This document shows, one piece after another, positions 11,806-24,859 of a stretch of DNA of 64,000 bases (position 1 is its first letter; each line of letters starts with the position of its first letter). This DNA comes from Saxidomus purpurata (lineage: Eukaryota; Mollusca; Bivalvia; Venerida; Veneridae). The notes under the pieces were generated by a model. The model was not told where the DNA came from. It did no database searches and saw only the letters and a list, made by a program, of their open reading frames with translations. Location of the stretch: assembly GCA_022818135.1 (NCBI GenBank), contig JAFMSR010000008.1, positions 10,612,358 to 10,676,357 of the forward strand. The letters run 5' to 3'. A program made the translations under genes and the position numbers.

Positions 11806-14800
11806 GAAGTTCGCAGTAGCAGTAGCTTGCAGTAGCAGTATCAGTAGCAAAATCGTGACGTAGAAGCTGGTAGTAGCAGTAGCAAAAACGTAAAATTATC
11901 AGTAGCATTTATTGAAAGTAGCAGGAGCAAAAACGTGAAGTTGGCCGTAGCAGTAGCAAAAACGGGAAGTTGGTAGTAGCAGAAGTTGACAGTAGCATTA
12001 GTAAAATCGTGAAGTTCGCAAAAGAAGTAGTTGTCATTAGCTTTAGCAAAATCATGAAGTTGGCAGTAGGAATAGCTGACAGTAGAAGTAGCAAAAACGC
12101 GAAGTTGACATGAAAAGTAATTGGAAGTAGCCAAAACTTCAAGTTGTCAGTAGCAGTAGCTGACGGTAGCAGCAGCAAAAACGTGAAGTTGGCAGTAGTA
12201 GTAGCTGCCAGTAGCAGTAGCAAAACGTGAAGATGGCAGTAGCAACAGCAAGAACGTGAAGTTGTCAGTAGCAGTAATTGACTATAGCAGTAGCAAAATC
12301 GTGAAGTTGGCAGTAGCAGTACCTTGCAGTAGCAGTCATGAAGTCGACAGAAGCAGTAGTTGTTGTCATTAGCTGTAGCAAAATTGTGAAATTGACAGAA
12401 GTAGTAATTGTCAGTACGAGTAGCAAAACCAAGAAGTTGGCAGTAACAGAAGTTGCAGTTGCGGTAGCAAAATCGTGAAGTTGACAGTAGCAGTAGCTGA
12501 CAACAGCAGTAGCAAAATCGTAAAATTGGCTGTAGCAGTAATTGGCAGTAGCAGTAGCAAAATCGGGAAGTTGGCAGTAGCAGTAGCTGAATTTCGAAGC
12601 AGCAGCAGTAGTAGTTGGCATTAGCAGTAGCAGATTCGTAAAATTGGCAGTAGCATTAATTGGCAGTAGCAGTAGCAAAATCGTGAAGTTGGCAGTAGCA
12701 GAGGCTGACAGTAGCAAAAGCAAAATCCTTAAGTTTTGCGTAGTAGAAGTTGGCAGTAGCGGTAGCAAAATCATGAAGTTGAAAGTAGCAGTAGCTGACA
12801 GTAGCAGTAGCAAAAACGTGAAGTTTGCAGAAGCAGTATTTGATAGTAGCAGTAGCATAATCGTCAAGTTGGCAGTAGTAATAGTTGGCATTAGCTGTAG
12901 CAAAATTGTGCAGTTTGCAGTAGCAGTAGCTGTCATTAGCAGTAGAAAAAACGTGAAGTTGGCAGTAGCAGAAGTCGGCAGAAGCAAACAAAATTGTGAA
13001 GTTGGCAGTAGCAATAGCTTGCAGTAGCAATAGCAAGAACGTGAAGTTTGCAATAGTAGTAGTTGGTAGTAGCAGTAGCAAAATCGTGATGTAAGCATTA
13101 GCAGAAGCTGACACTAGCAGTAGCAAAAATGTAGCAAAACCGTGAAGTTGGAAGTAAAAGAAGCTGGCACAAGCAGTAGCAAAATCATGAAGTTTGCACT
13201 TACAGTAGCTTGCATTAGCCATAGCAAAACGGTGAAGTTGGTAATAGCTGGCAGTAGCAGTAGAAAACTGGTGAATTTTGTAATTACAGTAGCTGACAGT
13301 AGCAGTACCATAATCGTGAAGTTTGCAGTAACATTAGCTGGAAGTAGGAGACGCTGTGAGTAGCAGTAGCAAAACAAAACAAAGTTGGCAGTAGTTGAAG
13401 CTGGCAGTAGCAGTAGCAAAACCGTGAAGTTGACAGTAGCAGTAACAAAAACGTGAAGTTGGCAATAGCAAAAGCTGGTAGTAGCAGTAGATAAATCGCG
13501 AAGTTTGCAGTAGCAGTGGCTGGCAGTAGCATTAGCAAATCGTAAATTTAGCAGTAGCAGTAGCAAGAACGTGAAGATGGTAGTAGCAGTAACTGGCAGT
13601 GGCAGAAATAAGCAGTAGCAAAATCGTAAAGTTAGCAGTCGCAAAAGTTGGCAGAAGCGATAGTAAATTCGTGAAGTTCACAGTAGTTGGCAGTAGCAGT
13701 ATCACGCAGTAGCAGTAGCAAATTCGTGAAAATAGTTGAAGCAGAAGCTGGTAGAAGCAATAGCAAAAACGTGAAGTCGGCAATCACAGTAGAAAAAACG
13801 TGAAGTTTGCAGTGGCAGTAGCAGTTGTTGACAGAAGCAGTAGCAAAATCGTGAAGTTTATAGTATTAGTTGGAATTGGCAGTAGAAAAATCGTTGGCAA
13901 TATCAGTAATTGGCAGTAGCAGTAGCAAATCGTGAAGTTGGCAGTAGCAGAAGCTGACAGTAGCAGAAACAAAATCCTACAGTTTTGCGTAGCAGAAGTT
14001 TACAGTAGCGGTAGCAAAATCTTAGTGTTGACAAAAGCAGTAGCTGACAGTAGCAGTAGCAATACGTGAAGTTGGCAATACCAGTGGCTGACAGCAGCAG
14101 TAGCAAAATCGTAACATTGGCAGTAGCAGTAATTGGCAGTAGCAGTAGCAAGAACGTGAAGTAAGCAGTAGCAGTAGCTGACAGTAGCAGTAGCAAAACC
14201 GTGAAGTTGGAAGTAGCATTAGTTGGGAGTAGCAGTAGCTGGTAGTAGCATAGCAATAAAAACAAAGTTGGCAGTAGTTGAAGCTGGCTGTAGCAGTAGC
14301 AAAAGCGCAAAATGTGCAGTTGCAGAAGCAAAATTGTGAAGTTTGCACTTACAGTAGCTTGCATTAGCCATAGCAAAACGGTGAAGTTGGTAGTAGCTGG
14401 CAGTAGCAGTAGCAAAATCTTTAAATTGGCACTAGCATTAGCTGGAGAAAGCCATAGCAAAACGGTGAAGTTTGCAGTAGCTGGCAGTAGCAGTAGCAAT
14501 CTCGTGAAGTTGGTAGAAGCAGTAGCTTACTGTAGCAGTAGCATAATCGTGAAGTTGGTAGAAGCTTCATCTGTAAGTAGGAGAAACTTTCAGGAGCAGT
14601 AACAGTAGCTAGCAGTAGCACTAGCAATACCGTGAAGATGGCAGAAGCTGGCAGTAGTAGTGGCAAAATCGTGAAGTTGGAAGAAGCAGTAGCTGACAGT
14701 AGCAGTATCATAATCGTGTTGGCAGTAGCATTAGCAGTAAGTAGGAGAAGCTGGCAAGAGCAAGAGCAAAACAATGAAGTTGGTAGTTACAGTAGCTGGC

Positions 14801-16890
14801 AGTAGCAGGAGCAAACCCGTTAAGATGGCAGAAGCTGTGACAGTGTCTGGTAGAAATAGGCAGAAGCAAGACCAGAACCTGAAGTTGGCAGTTGCAAAGT
14901 TGACAGCAGCAGTAGCAAAATCGTGAAGTTTGCAGTAGTAGTTGGCATTGACTGTAGCAAAATCGTGAAGTTGGCAGTAGCAGTAGCTAACAGTAGCAAA
15001 AACGTGAAGTTGGCAGTAGCAGCAGCTTACAGTAGTAGAAGCAAAGACGTGAAGTTGGCAGTAGCAGTAGTTGACAGTAGCAGGAGCAAAAACGTGAAGT
15101 TTGCATTAGCAGTAGCTGGCAGAAATAAAAGCAGAATCGTAAAGTTGACAGTTGCAAAAGTTGGTAATAGCGGTTGCAAAAACGTGAAGTTGACAGAAGC
15201 AATAGTTTGCAGTAGCAGTAGCAAAATGAGAAATTGGCAGTGAAAGTATCAGCCAGTAGCAGAAGCGAAATCGTAAATTTAGCAGTAGCAGTGGCTAGCA
15301 GTAGCAGCAGCAAAAACGTGAAGCTGGCAGTAGCAATAGCTTACAGTAGCAGTAACAAAATCATGAAGTTGGCGGTAGCAGAAATTGGTAGTAGCGGATG
15401 CAAAATCTTGAAGTTGACAGTAGCAGTGGCTGGCTGTAGCAGTAGCAAAATCGTAAGATTAGCAGTAAAAGTTATTGAAAGTAGCAGTAGCAAAAATTGG
15501 AAGTTGGCAGTAGCAGTACATGAATCATGAAATTGGCGGTAGCAAAAGCAGTAGCAAAATCGAAAAATTGGAAGAAGCAGAAGTTGACAATGGCGGTAGA
15601 AAAATCGTGAAGTTAACAGTAGCAGTAGTTGGCAGAAGTAGTAGCAAAATTGTTAACTTGGCATTAGCTGTAGCTGGCAGTAACAGTAGCAAAATCGTGA
15701 AGTTGGCAGTAGCAGTAGTTGGAAGCAGCAGTAGCAAAGTCGTGAAGTTGGCAGAAGCAGTAGTTGGCAGTAGAGGTAGCAAAAACGTAATGTCTGCATG
15801 AGCAGTAACTGGTAGTAGCAATAACGTGAAGTTGGCAGTAGAAGTAGCTGGCAGTAGCAGTAGCAAAGACATGAAGTTTACAGTAGCAGGAGCTGGTAGT
15901 AGTATAAGCGTGAAGCAGTAATTGTCAGTAGGAGTAGCAAAAACGTGAAGTTCGAAGTAGCTGCAGCTGACAGCAGCAAATGTTGGCATTAGTAGTAGCA
16001 AAATCGTAAAATTAGCAGTAGCAGTAATTGGCAATAGCAGTAACAAAAGCGTGAATGTGTCAGTAGCAGAAGCTGACAGTAGCAGAAGCAAAATCGTAAA
16101 ATTGGTAACAGTAATTGGCAGAAGGGAAAAACTTGAAGGTGGCAGTAGCAGTTTCTAAATGGTGAAGTTGGTAGCTGTAGTAGTTGGCATTAGCTGTAGC
16201 AAAAACGTAAAATTTGCAGTAGTAGAAGCTGGCAGAAGCAGAAGCAAAAACTTGAAGTTGCAGTAGCAGTAGTAGGCAGATGCAGTAGCAAACACAATCA
16301 TTAAGTTGGCAGTAGCAAAAGCTGACAGTTTCAGTAGCAAGAACGTGAAGTTTGCAGCAGCAGTAGTTGGCAGTAGCAGTAGCAAAATCATGAAGCTGGC
16401 AGTAGCAGTAGCTGGCAGTAGCCCATAGTAAAACGGTGAACTTGACAGTAGAAGTAGCAAACCCTTGGAGTTGGTAGTAGCAGTAGCTGACAGTAGCAGT
16501 AGCATAACCGTGAAGTTGGCAGTAGCATTAACTGAGAGCTGAAAGTAGCATAGCAAAAAAACAAAATTGGCAGTAGTTGAAGCTGGCAGTAGTAGTAGCA
16601 AAGGCGCGAAGGTGGCAGTTGCAGTAGCAAAATAGTGAAGTTGGCAGTTGTTGTAGCTGGCAGTAGCACTAGCAAAGGCGCAAAGATTGCAGTTGCAGTA
16701 GCAAAATCGTAAATTTGGAAGTAACAGTAGTTGGCGGATGCAATAACAAAAAAGTGAAGTTGGCTGTAGCAGTAATTGATTGTAGCAGTAGCAAACACAT
16801 GAACTTTGCAGTAGCAGTAAAAGAAACTTGAGGTTTGCAGTAGCAGTACCTGGAAGTAGCAGTAGCAAAAACCAAAAGTTTGCAGTTACA
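11806..16890 (+). repeat. 45-bp satellite array, left arm (GTAGCA orientation)
   Basis: About 5.1 kb, some 110 diverged copies, of a 45-bp unit built from GTAGCAGTAGC, AAAA(A/T)CGTGAAGTTGG and CAGTAGCAGTAGCTG blocks. The unit length is a multiple of three and the opposite strand is poor in stop codons, so long low-complexity reading frames appear in several frames at once. These have no family similarity and I treat them as non-coding by-products. Copies differ by substitutions and small indels, so this arm is older or less homogenised than the run at 21578-21830. At about 16890 the array flips orientation. Confidence 0.9.
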
Positions 16891-16892
16891 GT

Positions 16893-19585
16893 ATTACTGC
16901 CAGATGTTGCTACTGCCAACTTAAAGATTTTGCTACTGCTACTGCCAACTATTGCTACTGCCAACATCACGTTTTAAGTACTTTTAATGTCAGCTACTGC
17001 TACTGCCATTTTCACATTTTTTCAACTGTTACTGCCAGCCACTGCAACTGCCAACATAAAAAATTTGCTACGGCTTCTGCCAACTTCACGATATTTATAC
17101 TGCTCCTACACATTTTTGCTACTTCTACTGCCAGCCACTGCTACTAACAACTTCCCATTTTTCCTACTTCCACTTCCAGATACTGCTACTGCCAACTTAA
17201 CAATTTTACTACTGCCTGCTATTGCTAGCTACTGTTACTGCCAACATCACGTATTTGCTACTTCTACTGTCAGCTACTGCTACTGCCAACTTAACATTTT
17301 GGCTACTGCTACTGCCAACTTCATGTTATTTATACTGCTCCTATCATAATTTGCTACTGCCAAATTCACATTTTTGTTACTGCTACTGCTATATACTGCT
17401 ACTGTCAACTTCACAATTTTTCTACTACTACTGTCAGATACTGCTACTGTGGACTTCACATAATTGCTATTGATACTGCTAACTACTGCTACTGCCAACT
17501 TCACGAATTTTTTACTGCTAGTGCCAGCTGTTGCTACTGCCAACTTAACGATTTTGCTACAGCTACTGCTACTGGCAACATCACGTTTTGCTTCTTTTAC
17601 TGCCTGCTACTGCCACTGCAAACATTACAATTTTGCTACTGCGAACTACTGCTACAGCCAACTTCAAGTTTTTACAACTGCCTGCTATTGGCCAGCTACT
17701 GTAACTGCAAACTTCACCATTTTACTACAGTTACTGCTATTTACTGATACTGCCAACATCACGTTTTGCTTATTCTACTGTCAGCTACTGCCACTGCTAT
17801 CTTCACATTTTTGCTACTGCTATTTCCAACTTCACATTTTTGTTACTGGTACTGCCAGCCACTGCTACTGCCAAATTCGCAAATTTGGTATTGCTACTGC
17901 CAGCTTCTGCTACTGTTACCTTTACGATTTTGCTACTGCCACTTATTACTATTGCTACTGCCAACTTTACGTTTTTGGTACTACTACTGTCAGCTACTAC
18001 TACTGCCAACATCACGTTCTTGGTACTTCTACTGCTAGCCACTGCTACTGCCAACTTCCAAAATTTGGAATTAATACTGCCAGCTACTGCTACTGACAAC
18101 TTCACATTTTTACTACTGTTTCTGCCAGCTACTGCTATTGCCAACTTCCCACATTCGCTTTTGCTACTGCCAGTTACTGTTAATGCAAACCTCATAGTGT
18201 TTATACTGCTCCTGCCATAAATTGATACTTCACATTTTTGCTACTGCTGCTGTCAGATAGTGCTACTGTCAACTTCACATTTATGCTATTGCTACTGCTA
18301 AATACTTCTACTGCCAACTTCACATTTTTGCTACTGCTACTGCCAGATACTGCTACTGCCAACTTCATGAATTCGTAACTGCTAGTGCCAGCTGCTGCTA
18401 CTGCCAACTTCATGATTTTGCCAACATCAGTTTTTGCTTCTTCTACTACCAGCACGACCACTGCTAACATCACATTTTTGCTACTGCCAGCTACTGCTAC
18501 TGCCAATTTCAAATTTTACTACTGTCTGCTACTGCCAGCTACATTATACTGTAACTGCCAACTGCACGATTTTACTACAGCTACTGCTAACTACTGCTAC
18601 TGCCAACATTACGTTTTTGCTTACTCTTCTGTCAGCTACTGCTACTGCCATCTTCACATTTTTGCTACTGATACTTTCAGTTACTCCGACAGCCAACTTC
18701 CCGAATTTGCTGTTGCTACTTCTAGCATCACGATTTTGCTACTGCCACTGATATCTACTGCTACTGCCAACTTCACATTTTTGCTGCTCGTAACTACTGC
18801 TACTGCCAATTTCACGTTTTTGCTTCTTCTACTGCCAGCTTGTGCTTCTAGTGTCAACTTCACAATTTTGCTACTGCTGCAACCAGCTATTACTGCTGCC
18901 AACTTCACATTTTTGCTTCTTCTATTGCCATCTACTGCTACTGTCTTCTTCACGATTTTGCAACTGCTACTGCTGCTGCAAGCTACTGCTACTGCCGACT
19001 TCACATTTTTGCTACTGCTTAGGCCAAATACTGCGTCAGCTATTTCCCTATTTTGCTCGTGCAACTGCCAGCTACTGCCAATGCAACTTCACGTTTTTGC
19101 TACTGCTACTGCCAACTTTTTGCTACCGCTACCGCCAACTTCTGGTTCTTCCGACTTCTCGATTTTGCTACTGCTACTGCCAGTTGATGCTACTGCCAAC
19201 TTCACATATTTACTACTGCCAGCTACTCCTACTTCTAACTTCTGTTATTGCCATGTTCACATCTTTACTACTACCTGTTTTTGCCAGCTGCTGCTACTGC
19301 CAACTTTATGACTTTGTTACTGCTATTGCTAACTTCTGCTACTCGTTTTCACTTCACATTTTTCCTACTGCTAACTACTGCTACTGCGAACTTTGTTTTG
19401 CGTCTGCTACTGCCAGCTACTGCTTCTATAGACTTCAAGACTTTGCTACTACTGTTGCCAGCAACTGCTACTGCCAACTTCACATTTTTGCCACTACTAC
19501 TGTAAGCTACTGCTACTGCTATCTGTCAACCTCAGGATTTTGCTACTACTGCTTCCAGCTACTGTTACTACTAACTTCACATTTT
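16893..19585 (-). repeat. 45-bp satellite array, right arm part 1 (TGCTACTGCC orientation)
   Basis: The same unit as 11806-16890, now reading CTACTGCTACTGCCAACTTC on the plus strand. The switch occurs at 16885-16895 ('cagttacagtattactgcc'). It is 2.7 kb long and is interrupted at 19586 by an inserted element. Confidence 0.9.
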
Positions 19586-20591
19586 TATGCCCCCCACAAA
19601 GTGGGGTGCATATAGCGTTGCACTTGTCCGTCCGTCCGTCAGTCCGTCAGTCCGTCCGTACGTCCCGAAATCTTGTGAACGCAACTCCTCTTAAACCGGA
19701 TGGCAGATTTTGCTTAAACTTCCAGGGATGAACAACCTTAATGTGTAGATGGTAGTAAAGGAAGGAATTTTCGCGGCGACCAAATTTAACAGAATTATGG
19801 CCCTTTGTTGATTTTTTCACTATATATCTTGTGAACGCAACTCCTCTTAAACCGGATGGCAGATTTTGCTTAAACTTCCAGGGATGAACAACCTTAATGT
19901 GTAGATGGTAGTAAAGAAAGGAATTTTTGCTGCGACCAAATTTAACAGAATTATGGCCCTTTGTTGATTTTTTCACTATATACTATGTAGAAATTTTGTG
20001 AACGCAACTCCTCTTAAACCGGATGGCAGATTTTGCTTAAACTTCCAGGGATGAACAACCTTAATGTGTAGATGGCAGTAAAGGAAGGAATTTTTGCTGC
20101 GGCCAAATTTAACAGAATTATGGCCCTTTGTTGATTTTTTCACTATATACCATATAGAAATTTTGTGAACGCAACTCCTCTTAAACTGGTTGGCAGATTT
20201 TGCTTAAACTTCCAGGGATGAACAACCTTAATGTGTAGATGGTAGTAAAGGAAGGAATTTTTGTTGCGACCAAATTTAACAGAATTATGGCCCTTTGTTG
20301 ATTTTTTCACTATATACCATATAAATTTGTTGCGACCAAATTTAACAGAATTATGGCCCTTTGTTGATTTTTTCACTATATACCATATAAATAATTGAAC
20401 ATATAAATTTTACATTTGTAATTTAATTTAACATGTACATAAGGTTACCTGTAGATCATTTTAGGTATATGTACAGAAATGAAACAGTGGAATGAAAAAG
20501 TTCCACATAAAAATCTTACATACAGATATGCTTGCTCTTGTTTATGAGCACATCTGCACAGTGGGGGCATCCGTGTCCTTTGGACACAATT
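19586..20591 (+). mobile_element. Tandem-core element inserted in the satellite
   Basis: The left end is 'tatgccccccacaaagtggg' followed by a 'tccgtccgtccgtcagtccg' run; the right end is 'cagtgggggcatccgtgtcc'. The core (about 19677-20390) is four full copies plus a partial copy of a 156-167 bp unit, starting at about 19677, 19833, 20000 and 20167. Each unit carries 'gaacgcaactcctcttaaac', 'cttccagggatgaacaacct' and 'ttatggccctttgttgattt'. The copies are very similar, suggesting recent expansion. Satellite sequence resumes directly on the right side. Confidence 0.7.
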
Positions 20592-21852
20592 CTAGTTGCT
20601 ACTACCAACTACTGCTACTGTCAACTTCACGTTTTTGCTACTGCTTCTGTGAGCTACTGCTACTGCTAATTTCACATTTTTGTTACAGCTACAACCATCT
20701 ACTGCTCCTGTCAGTTACTGCTTCTGCCAACTTCACGTTTTGCTACAGCTAATTACTACTACTGCCAACTTTATGTTTTTACTACCGCCAGCTAGTGCTA
20801 CTGTTAACTTCATGATTTTGCTACTACTTCTGCCAGCTACTGCTTTTGTCATTTAACAATTTTGCTTCTGCTACTGCCAGCAATTGCTACTGCCAACTTC
20901 ACGTTTTTGCTACTGCTACTGTCAGCTACTGCTACTGCTTACTTCACATTTTTGCTATTTCTAACTGATAATTACTGCCAACTTCACGATTTTGCTTCTG
21001 CTACTGCTAGCTACAACTTCTGCCAACTTTACGTTTTTGCTGCTGCTAACTACTGCTACTGCCACTTCACGTTTTTGCTACTGCTACTTCCAGCTACTCA
21101 TACTGCCAACTTCCCGTTTTTATTACAGCTACTGTCAGCAACTGCTACTGCTAACTTACGTTTTGCTACAGCTACTGCCAGCTACTGCTATTGCCAACTT
21201 CGCGAGTTTACTACTTCTACTGCCAACTACAGGTACTGCCAATTTGACTACTGCTACTGCCAACTACTGCTTCTGCCAACTTGACGTTTATGATACTGCT
21301 ACTGCCAGCTGCTGCTCTGCCATCTTCACAATTTTGCTACTGCTGCTTCTATCACTGCCAATTTCACATTTTTACTTCTGCCTTTAATTAGTGGCTACTG
21401 CCAACTTCATGATTTTGCTACTTTTACTGTCAGCTACTGCTACTGCCAACTTCACATTTTTGCTACTGCTACTGCCAGCTACTGCTTCTGCAGACTTCAT
21501 GATTTTGCTATTGCTACTGCCAGCTGCTTCAGGTTTTTGCTACTGCTACTGCTACAGCCAGCAATTGCTACTGCCAACTTCACGTTTTAGCTACTACTAC
21601 TGCCAGCTACTGCTACTGCCAACTTCACGTTTTAGCTACTACTACTGCCAGCTACTGCTACTGCCAACTTCACGTTTTAGCTACTACTACTGCCAGCTAC
21701 TGCTACTGCCAACTTCACGTTTTAGCTACTACTACTGCCAGCTATTGCTACTGCCAACTTCACGTTTTAGCTACTACTACTGCCAGCTACTGCTACTGCC
21801 AACTTCACGTTTTAGCTACTACTACTGCCAGCTACTACCAACTTCTCAATTT
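20592..21852 (-). repeat. 45-bp satellite array, right arm part 2
   Basis: Continuation of the right arm after the insertion. The distal end, about 21578-21830, has six almost identical 45-bp units with the variant 'ttttagctactactactgcc'. The array stops at about 21852. Confidence 0.9.
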
Positions 21853-21875
21853 CGCTATATCTACTTACATGACGG

Positions 21876-22035
21876 TTCCATATATTGTTTTTTGATATCA
21901 TAAGAAGACAAAATGCCTCAATATCAGACAAATGAGAAATTATAATCTTTACGGTTGGCTTCATATAAAGACATTGTAACGATTCCATATATTGTATTTC
22001 GATATCATATAAAGACAAAATGCCTCCATATATAT
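21876..22035 (+). repeat. Short tandem duplication (~112-bp spacing)
   Basis: 'ttccatatattgt', 'gatatcata' and 'aagacaaaatgcctc' occur twice in the same order, at about 21876-21920 and 21985-22030. Confidence 0.5.
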
Positions 22036-22965
22036 TGAGTTTGACGCTATATATTGCTGTTACGCCTTTTGTCCTTATACATGTAAGACAATCACGCCTC
22101 TCCATATAAATGCGATGCATTCAAGCAAATTGCGCCAATCATGTGATCACTTGTACAGGTACATTGAGTAGTGTAAGAATAACCCATTTGATACATGTAG
22201 ATGCTGGTGATCGAACTCGGAAATGATAGCTCAACAGAATCAGATTACAGAAGCTACTGATAGTGAATATACTTTTACTCCTGGTGTATTGAATCGTATT
22301 TATATTGCTCGACGTGCATGTTATTATAGAAAATACAGGCACTCGAATGGTATTCATAGGACACGGATGCTCCCATTATTCACCTTTGTCAGAAAAAAAG
22401 AGCAGATGTCCATAACATTGTTTTACCTGATCTAATGTGCGCAGGTGAGCTAACAAAACAATAAAACAAAGTAAGAAGTCAAGTTACCCTAAGGCACGGC
22501 CAACTTTGGCCTACGGGGTATGCTTTGATTACATATAGGTTCAGGGCTGCATCACAGTCACATGAAGTTTGGACCCACAAAAGTCATGTTTTATAAAACA
22601 TCCCGGACCGACTATCATGCATAATACATTGTATATACAAGTTTTGAAACATGTGATTCCCCTTGTTTATGTTTGAATTTCTCCATTACATCATGGACCT
22701 AAATACGTCCATGATAAAATTATCAACTGGTGTCTATCAAATAAGGCAATAATTATGCTCTAAAACCATGTTAGTCTAACCTTTAATCAAGGTTTGCTGG
22801 GCATTGTTATCTCGGATCTTATTAGGATACAGTAGAATATTAAAAATTCAAGTCTGTTACGAAAAAAAAGATCCTCATCGTCTACTAATAAAAAAAAAAG
22901 ACAAGAGTGGACGGTCGCCATCTTTTTACCAAGCGGAAGTTGACATTCCTAATCCCCCCCCCCCC

Positions 22966-23129
22966 CATACGGCAAATGTATATTGTGTGAGGGTATTGAT
23001 TGCGGTCTTATTCCAATAGAGAAATTAGTCTCGTTGATATTCTTTTACATATATTCTGTTTAAATCCAAATATTTTAACTGAAATAAGGCCGCAATCACT
23101 ACCTTCACACAATAAACCTTCGCCGTATA
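22966..23129. mobile_element. Foldback/MITE-like inverted repeat
   Basis: The ~50-bp left arm, starting 'atacggcaaatgtatattg', is mirrored by a right arm ending 'aataaaccttcgccgtata', with a ~65-bp loop. A poly-C run (about 22953-22966) lies at the left edge. Confidence 0.6.
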
Positions 23130-23311
23130 GGGTCGCCGTGGGCTTAAAGTTCGTTTAAAGAAACATGTAATTGATCACCAGGCACACTTCGTGCTGGACC
23201 ATTTTTTATTTCATAATGTTACAAAAGCGGGTGAGTGTACGTATGATAAGTTCGTAGGGAAGATTCGTTTTATTTATTTTTTTATTTTTTTATTTTAAAA
23301 CCCGAAAGAAA

Positions 23312-24186
23312 TAAGAGCTGTCCCTCACAAGTCACGAATGCCCCCGAAAGAGGTGCCTCACAGTCTGTGTCCTCGCCATGTGCTCAATAAATGTGCCATG
23401 TAATTTTAAAATCCATCCATGCATGACAGAGTAACCATGCATACAGTATTCCATAACTTTAAACACTAAGTGTGACCTTGACCTTTGAGGTAGGGACCTT
23501 GGTCTTGCACGCGACAATTCCGCTTGATGTGCTAGACATTTGTGCCAAGTTATTTTAAAATCCTTCAAAGCATGATAAAGTTATAGTCGGGACACAAATG
23601 TATGCATATATACAGGATTCCATAACTTGAAACACTAAGTGTGACCTTGACCTTTGAGGTAGGGACTTGGGTCTTGCACGCGACACATCCGCTTGATGTG
23701 CTAGACATCTGTGCCAAATTATTTTAAAATCCTTCAATGCATGACAAAGTTACAGTCCGGACACGAATGTGTGCATATATAGAGGATTCCATAACCTTCA
23801 TACTCAAAGTGTGACCTTGACCTTTGAGGTAGGGATGTAGGTCTTGCACTCGACACGTCGTCTTGATGTGCTAAACATGTGTGCCAAGTTATTTTAAAAT
23901 CCTTCAATGCATGACAGAGTTACAGTCTGGACACGAATTTGTAAGTGTGGACGGACAGACGGACGGACGACCTTACAAATGGGCATTTGTTGGGTACTTT
24001 CCATTGCCTCCTATTATAAGAAAGTAGCCAACAAGGCACTATATAAAAGTATTAAAAGTACCCAACATGTGCCCCTTTTTTTGTTGGCGACCTGACGGAA
24101 TGAATGATATAGTACCCAATATATGCCCATATGCGGGCTCGGACAGACGGACGGTGCGATTGTAATATGCCACCCTTCGGGGGCAT
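23312..24186 (-). mobile_element. Tandem-core element, inverted copy of the 7.2-kb element
   Basis: It begins 'agagctgtccctcacaagt' with 'tgcccccgaaag', and ends 'cggacagacggacgg' with 'cacccttcgggggcat'. The core has four copies of a ~160-bp unit with 'aaatccttcaatgcatgac' and 'gtgaccttgacctttgaggt'. It is the same family as 7240-8060 in the opposite direction. Confidence 0.6.
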
Positions 24187-24859
24187 AAAAAATGTTTTAT
24201 TCTACTGTTACACACCTGATATGACTGGCTCACAAGTATTGCAGCGAAATAGACAAATTGCACGTACACATTTAATCTTTTTTGCAGTCTAAAAGCAAAC
24301 TTCAAATTCTGCAGTTAATGGTGTGCTGCGCATATTTAAGTTGTCTTTTTCTTGTGAAGAATAGCCCCTGGAATTCTGGTCGAAAATAAATACATGAAAT
24401 ATTTCTGTAAGTCGCAATATTTACACTGATCAACTTGAAAATACGAGTTTGTCAGTAGTGGTTTGATAGTACTATTTAATATATACCGTCTTTTAAACAA
24501 CAGATCAATTAATACAATAAAGAAATATTGACTAATTCTGGAAATATGAGGCATTTTTCGTCTTATGTTTCAACTGTAAAGTGATATTTTCTTTTTAATA
24601 CAAAATGTAAGATGTGTAAGCAATAACTGTCATGTTATACCAATATTAATTTTTGTTGTTTACTCCATATTGTATGTAATGCGAATGGCAGATCACTGCC
24701 TATTTCATTTAGCATGGCCCATATTGGCATCGGCCTTATACTGGCAACCAAATTTTACAAAAACAATAATATCAATAGCAGATACAATTTCTTAGTATTG
24801 TAGTATAAAATGATGACGTTATTGGTATTAAACAGAGTTACAATTAAAGAATTAAATAT
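24187..24859. other. 3' flank of the GCNT-like gene
   Basis: AT-rich and probably includes the 3' untranslated region of the minus-strand gene ending at 24860. No clear AATAAA was found close to the stop codon on that strand. Confidence 0.35.

Noticed and set aside
12265..13098. 277-codon and similar long reading frames in the satellite
   Set aside because: They consist only of the 45-bp repeat, occur in several frames and on both sides of indels, and show no family similarity or gene structure.
18385..19311. 308-codon reading frame, longest single one in the left third
   Set aside because: Same reason: low-complexity translation of the repeat unit in the right arm.
21391..21903. Perfect 15-residue peptide repeats that look like a structural protein
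   Set aside because: They are a direct translation of the homogenised satellite end, with no start context, splice sites or signal peptide.
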